The translations under genes and the position numbers were made by a program. Positions 62,012 through 64,000 of a stretch of 64,000 bases of DNA are shown piece after piece. How positions within the stretch are numbered: position 1 is the first letter of the stretch; each line of letters opens with the position of its first letter. Source of the stretch: an uncultured Bacteroidales bacterium (GTDB lineage Bacteria > Bacteroidota > Bacteroidia > Bacteroidales > Paludibacteraceae); assembly GCA_946187695.1 (NCBI GenBank), contig CAMHSB010000002.1, positions 1 through 64,000 on the forward strand, written 5' to 3'. The notes below the pieces were generated by a model. The model had not been told where the DNA came from. It searched no databases and was given only the letters and a program-made list of their open reading frames with translations.

Positions 62012-63358
62012 ATGAAAATGAGTAAGATGTTGCCATTGATCGCGTTAGCGTTTGTAATGGCCAGTTGCAACAAGCCGGCAGGAGAGCTCGTGGGAGCTTA
62101 TAAGTCGACGAACTTTAAGGAGGCTAATCCTTATGGTATGTTGTTTATCAAGAAAGGTAGTTTTATGATGGGTGCCAACACGCAGTCGGCTGTATTCGAG
62201 CAGCCCGATAACATCGTGATGGTAACTGTTGATGCGTTCTGGATGGACGAGACCGAGATTACGAATAATGAGTATCATCAATTCGTTAATTGGGTACGTG
62301 ACTCGATCGCATTGACCAACCTGATAGCTGCCGGTATGACGGATTATGCCATTCAGCCGAAAGATGAAGATTTCGACGAGGATAATTTCCGTATCGACTG
62401 GAGTAAACGTGTGCCTTGGAAGAGCAAAGAGGAGGATGTGGTTGACGCTTTGTCGACCATGTACTACTCGGATGGTCGTTTGAACACGAACAACCTGCAC
62501 TACCGTTACACATGGGTCAACATGGATGAGGCGCTTCCGCAACGTAATAAGTTCGATGTGGCAACAAGTACCTATCCTCCCGGAGCAACGGCACGTGTAG
62601 ATACGTTCTGGGTAAATGAGAGAGGCGAGATTCAGGATTCGACTATTGTTCGTCCTTTGCGTGAGCCGAAGGACTTGTTGACCGGTCGTATTATCAGTAT
62701 CTATCCGGATACGCTCGTGTGGGCACGTGACTTCCAGTTCTCGTACAATGACCCGCTGTTGCATATGTACTTCAAGCATCCGGGATATGCAGAGTATCCG
62801 GTTGTTGGTGTAACCTGGGAGCAGGCGCATGCGTTCTGTAACTGGCGTACGAAGTTGTTCAATATGAACTCGTCAATCGAGGTGAACGAGTACCGTTTGC
62901 CGACGGAGGCTCAATGGGAGTATGCTGCTCGTGGCGGTCGTAAGATGGCTATGTATCCTTGGGGTAGTAACTACGCTCGTGACGGCAAGGGTTGCTTCTT
63001 TGCTAACTTTAAGCCGTACCGTGGTGCTTACAACGATGATACGGGAACAACGACAATGAAGGTGGCTCAATTCCGTCCGAATGATTTCGGTCTGTTCGAT
63101 ATGGCCGGAAACGTATCGGAGTGGACGAACTCTGCATACCAGAGTGCTGCCAATACGCATATTCATGACCTCAATCCTGATTATAGCTACATGGCTCGTA
63201 AGGCCGATCCGGACATCTTGAAACGTAAGGTTGTCAAGGGTGGTAGCTGGAAGGATATCAGCTATTTCATGCAGTGCGGCGTTCGTACGTACGAGTATCA
63301 GTATGAGAGCCGTCCGTACATCGGCTTCCGCTGCGTTCGCGCGTATATAGGCGAATAA
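62012..63358 (+). CDS. gldK: Type IX secretion system ring lipoprotein GldK/PorK
   Basis: 448 aa. The lipobox LAFVMASC puts the lipidated Cys at residue 19. The body is an FGE-sulfatase-like fold with KGSFMMGANTQ, TEITNNEYHQFVNWV, YRLPTEAQWEYAARGGR, FDMAGNVSEWTN, VKGGSWKD and GFRCVRA. In the T9SS, GldK and GldN form the periplasmic ring attached to the outer membrane. Starts 2 bases after the porP stop. Confidence 0.94.
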   Translation: MKMSKMLPLIALAFVMASCNKPAGELVGAYKSTNFKEANPYGMLFIKKGSFMMGANTQSAVFEQPDNIVMVTVDAFWMDETEITNNEYHQFVNWVRDSIALTNLIAAGMTDYAIQPKDEDFDEDNFRIDWSKRVPWKSKEEDVVDALSTMYYSDGRLNTNNLHYRYTWVNMDEALPQRNKFDVATSTYPPGATARVDTFWVNERGEIQDSTIVRPLREPKDLLTGRIISIYPDTLVWARDFQFSYNDPLLHMYFKHPGYAEYPVVGVTWEQAHAFCNWRTKLFNMNSSIEVNEYRLPTEAQWEYAARGGRKMAMYPWGSNYARDGKGCFFANFKPYRGAYNDDTGTTTMKVAQFRPNDFGLFDMAGNVSEWTNSAYQSAANTHIHDLNPDYSYMARKADPDILKRKVVKGGSWKDISYFMQCGVRTYEYQYESRPYIGFRCVRAYIGE

Positions 63359-63398
63359 TCATTATAGAAAATTAATTATAAAAACAAGCAATACAATT

Positions 63399-64000
63399 AT
63401 GGCTACAGAAAAAGCGAACCAAAGTTTTGGTGCAAGATTCTTTCATTGGTATGAGTCTTACGACGGAAAGAACGTTGTAAACATTATTTATTCGGTAGGT
63501 GCATCGGTCGTTATTATCGGTGCGTTGTTTAAGATTCTGCACTGGCCGGGTGCAAGTCAGGTGCTTATGATCGGTATGTTTACCGAGGCATTCTTGTTCT
63601 TGATCGGTACGTTGGAGCATCCGCATCCGGAGTTCCACTGGGAGAATGTATTCCCGCAGTTGTTGGAGTATGGTACGAAACCGGAATTGTTGGAAGAGAA
63701 GTCCAAACAACCGCGTCCTACTTTGTTAGGTGCAGGTGTTGCAGGTTCTCCGGTTGGAGCAGCCAGCGGTGTGGCTGTAGCAGGTGCAGCAGCCAGCGGT
63801 GTGGCTGTAGCAGGTGCAGCAGCAGAACCGTCCGCTAAGGCTCCGGGCTTGAAGGATGAAGATTTCAAAGCACTGAAAGAAGGTATTGGTGAGTTGGCTA
63901 AGACGGCTACGCAGTTTGCAGAGTTGGGTAAGGTGGCTCAGAGTGGAGTTAAACTGAATGAGAAATTGGTTGCAGCAGAGGCAGCAACGAGCGAGTATGC
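63399..64000 (+). CDS. gldL: Type IX secretion system motor protein GldL/PorL, 5' part
   Basis: The first 200 codons, running off the right edge. The two N-terminal membrane segments of GldL are visible (VNIIYSVGASVVIIGALFKI and QVLMIGMFTEAFLFLIG) with the conserved LFKILHWPGAS between them, followed by HPHPEFHWENVFPQLLE and a cytoplasmic/periplasmic helical region. With GldM it forms the proton-driven motor in the inner membrane. A 30-bp tandem duplication encodes an Ala/Gly/Val linker repeat. Confidence 0.93.
   Translation, partial: MATEKANQSFGARFFHWYESYDGKNVVNIIYSVGASVVIIGALFKILHWPGASQVLMIGMFTEAFLFLIGTLEHPHPEFHWENVFPQLLEYGTKPELLEEKSKQPRPTLLGAGVAGSPVGAASGVAVAGAAASGVAVAGAAAEPSAKAPGLKDEDFKALKEGIGELAKTATQFAELGKVAQSGVKLNEKLVAAEAATSEY
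63761..63820 (+). repeat. 30-bp perfect tandem duplication inside gldL
   Basis: Two identical 30-base units encode ASGVAVAGAA twice. The repeat is in frame, in the linker after the membrane segments. Confidence 0.9.

Overview
The window comes from a Bacteroidota genome, most likely an uncultured gut-type Bacteroidales (placement inferred). Evidence: four type IX secretion (T9SS) genes (porQ, porP, gldK, gldL), a fumarate reductase/succinate dehydrogenase operon in the Bacteroides gene order, several secreted proteins ending in a short T9SS-like sorting motif, and Bacteroidota promoters (TTG, exactly 20 bp, TAnnTTTG) in front of many genes.

Layout. 1-1.7 kb: start of pnp and an AAA_14/DUF4143 ATPase. 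1.9-13.5 kb (minus strand): a three-gene surface cassette made of a 2192-aa repeat protein, a 1521-aa sorted protein and a small membrane-anchored protein. 13.6-18.9 kb (minus): rdrB and rdrA, a two-gene RADAR anti-phage system (divergent adenosine deaminase plus large ATPase). 18.9-25.2 kb: a gene-poor, repeat-rich spacer holding a broken Bro-N gene, a ParE-type toxin/antitoxin pair, a 58-codon gene and, near the middle, an element with 29-bp perfect inverted ends. 25.2-29.3 kb (plus): a second putative defence module, with an unknown gene, an Abi-like membrane protein, a P-loop domain fused to a ComEC-like metallo-beta-lactamase domain, and a stand-alone paralogue of that P-loop domain. 29.3-40.8 kb (plus): a second copy of the three-gene surface cassette, mirror-imaged relative to the first. 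40.9-64 kb: ordinary chromosome, with a secreted protein, a HhH outer-membrane protein, a flippase-like protein, malQ, ispH-cmk-porQ, the sdh/frd operon, a secreted nuclease, a pectate lyase, ybeY, a SpmAB-like protein, a methyltransferase, a cobalamin adenosyltransferase and the porP-gldK-gldL cluster.

The main point of interest is 1.9-40.8 kb. Two diverged copies of a surface cassette face outwards around a defence island. Their signal-peptide regions are nearly identical and inverted, so recombination between them could flip the 16 kb between and swap which defence module precedes which surface operon. Inside the island, small genes carry their own promoter and terminator and are separated by co-oriented purine-rich repeats and a recurring GCCCG...AGGG element, which resembles a cassette array. 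The best candidate for an undescribed system is the Abi-like / P-loop-MBL / P-loop cluster at 25.2-29.3 kb, with a compact structured RNA candidate just upstream.

A second genome-style feature is a set of short degenerate DNA motifs that occur between genes and also inside coding sequences (HhH protein, flippase, ispH), where they are read through in frame. All functional calls rest on motif reading by eye; no database search was run.
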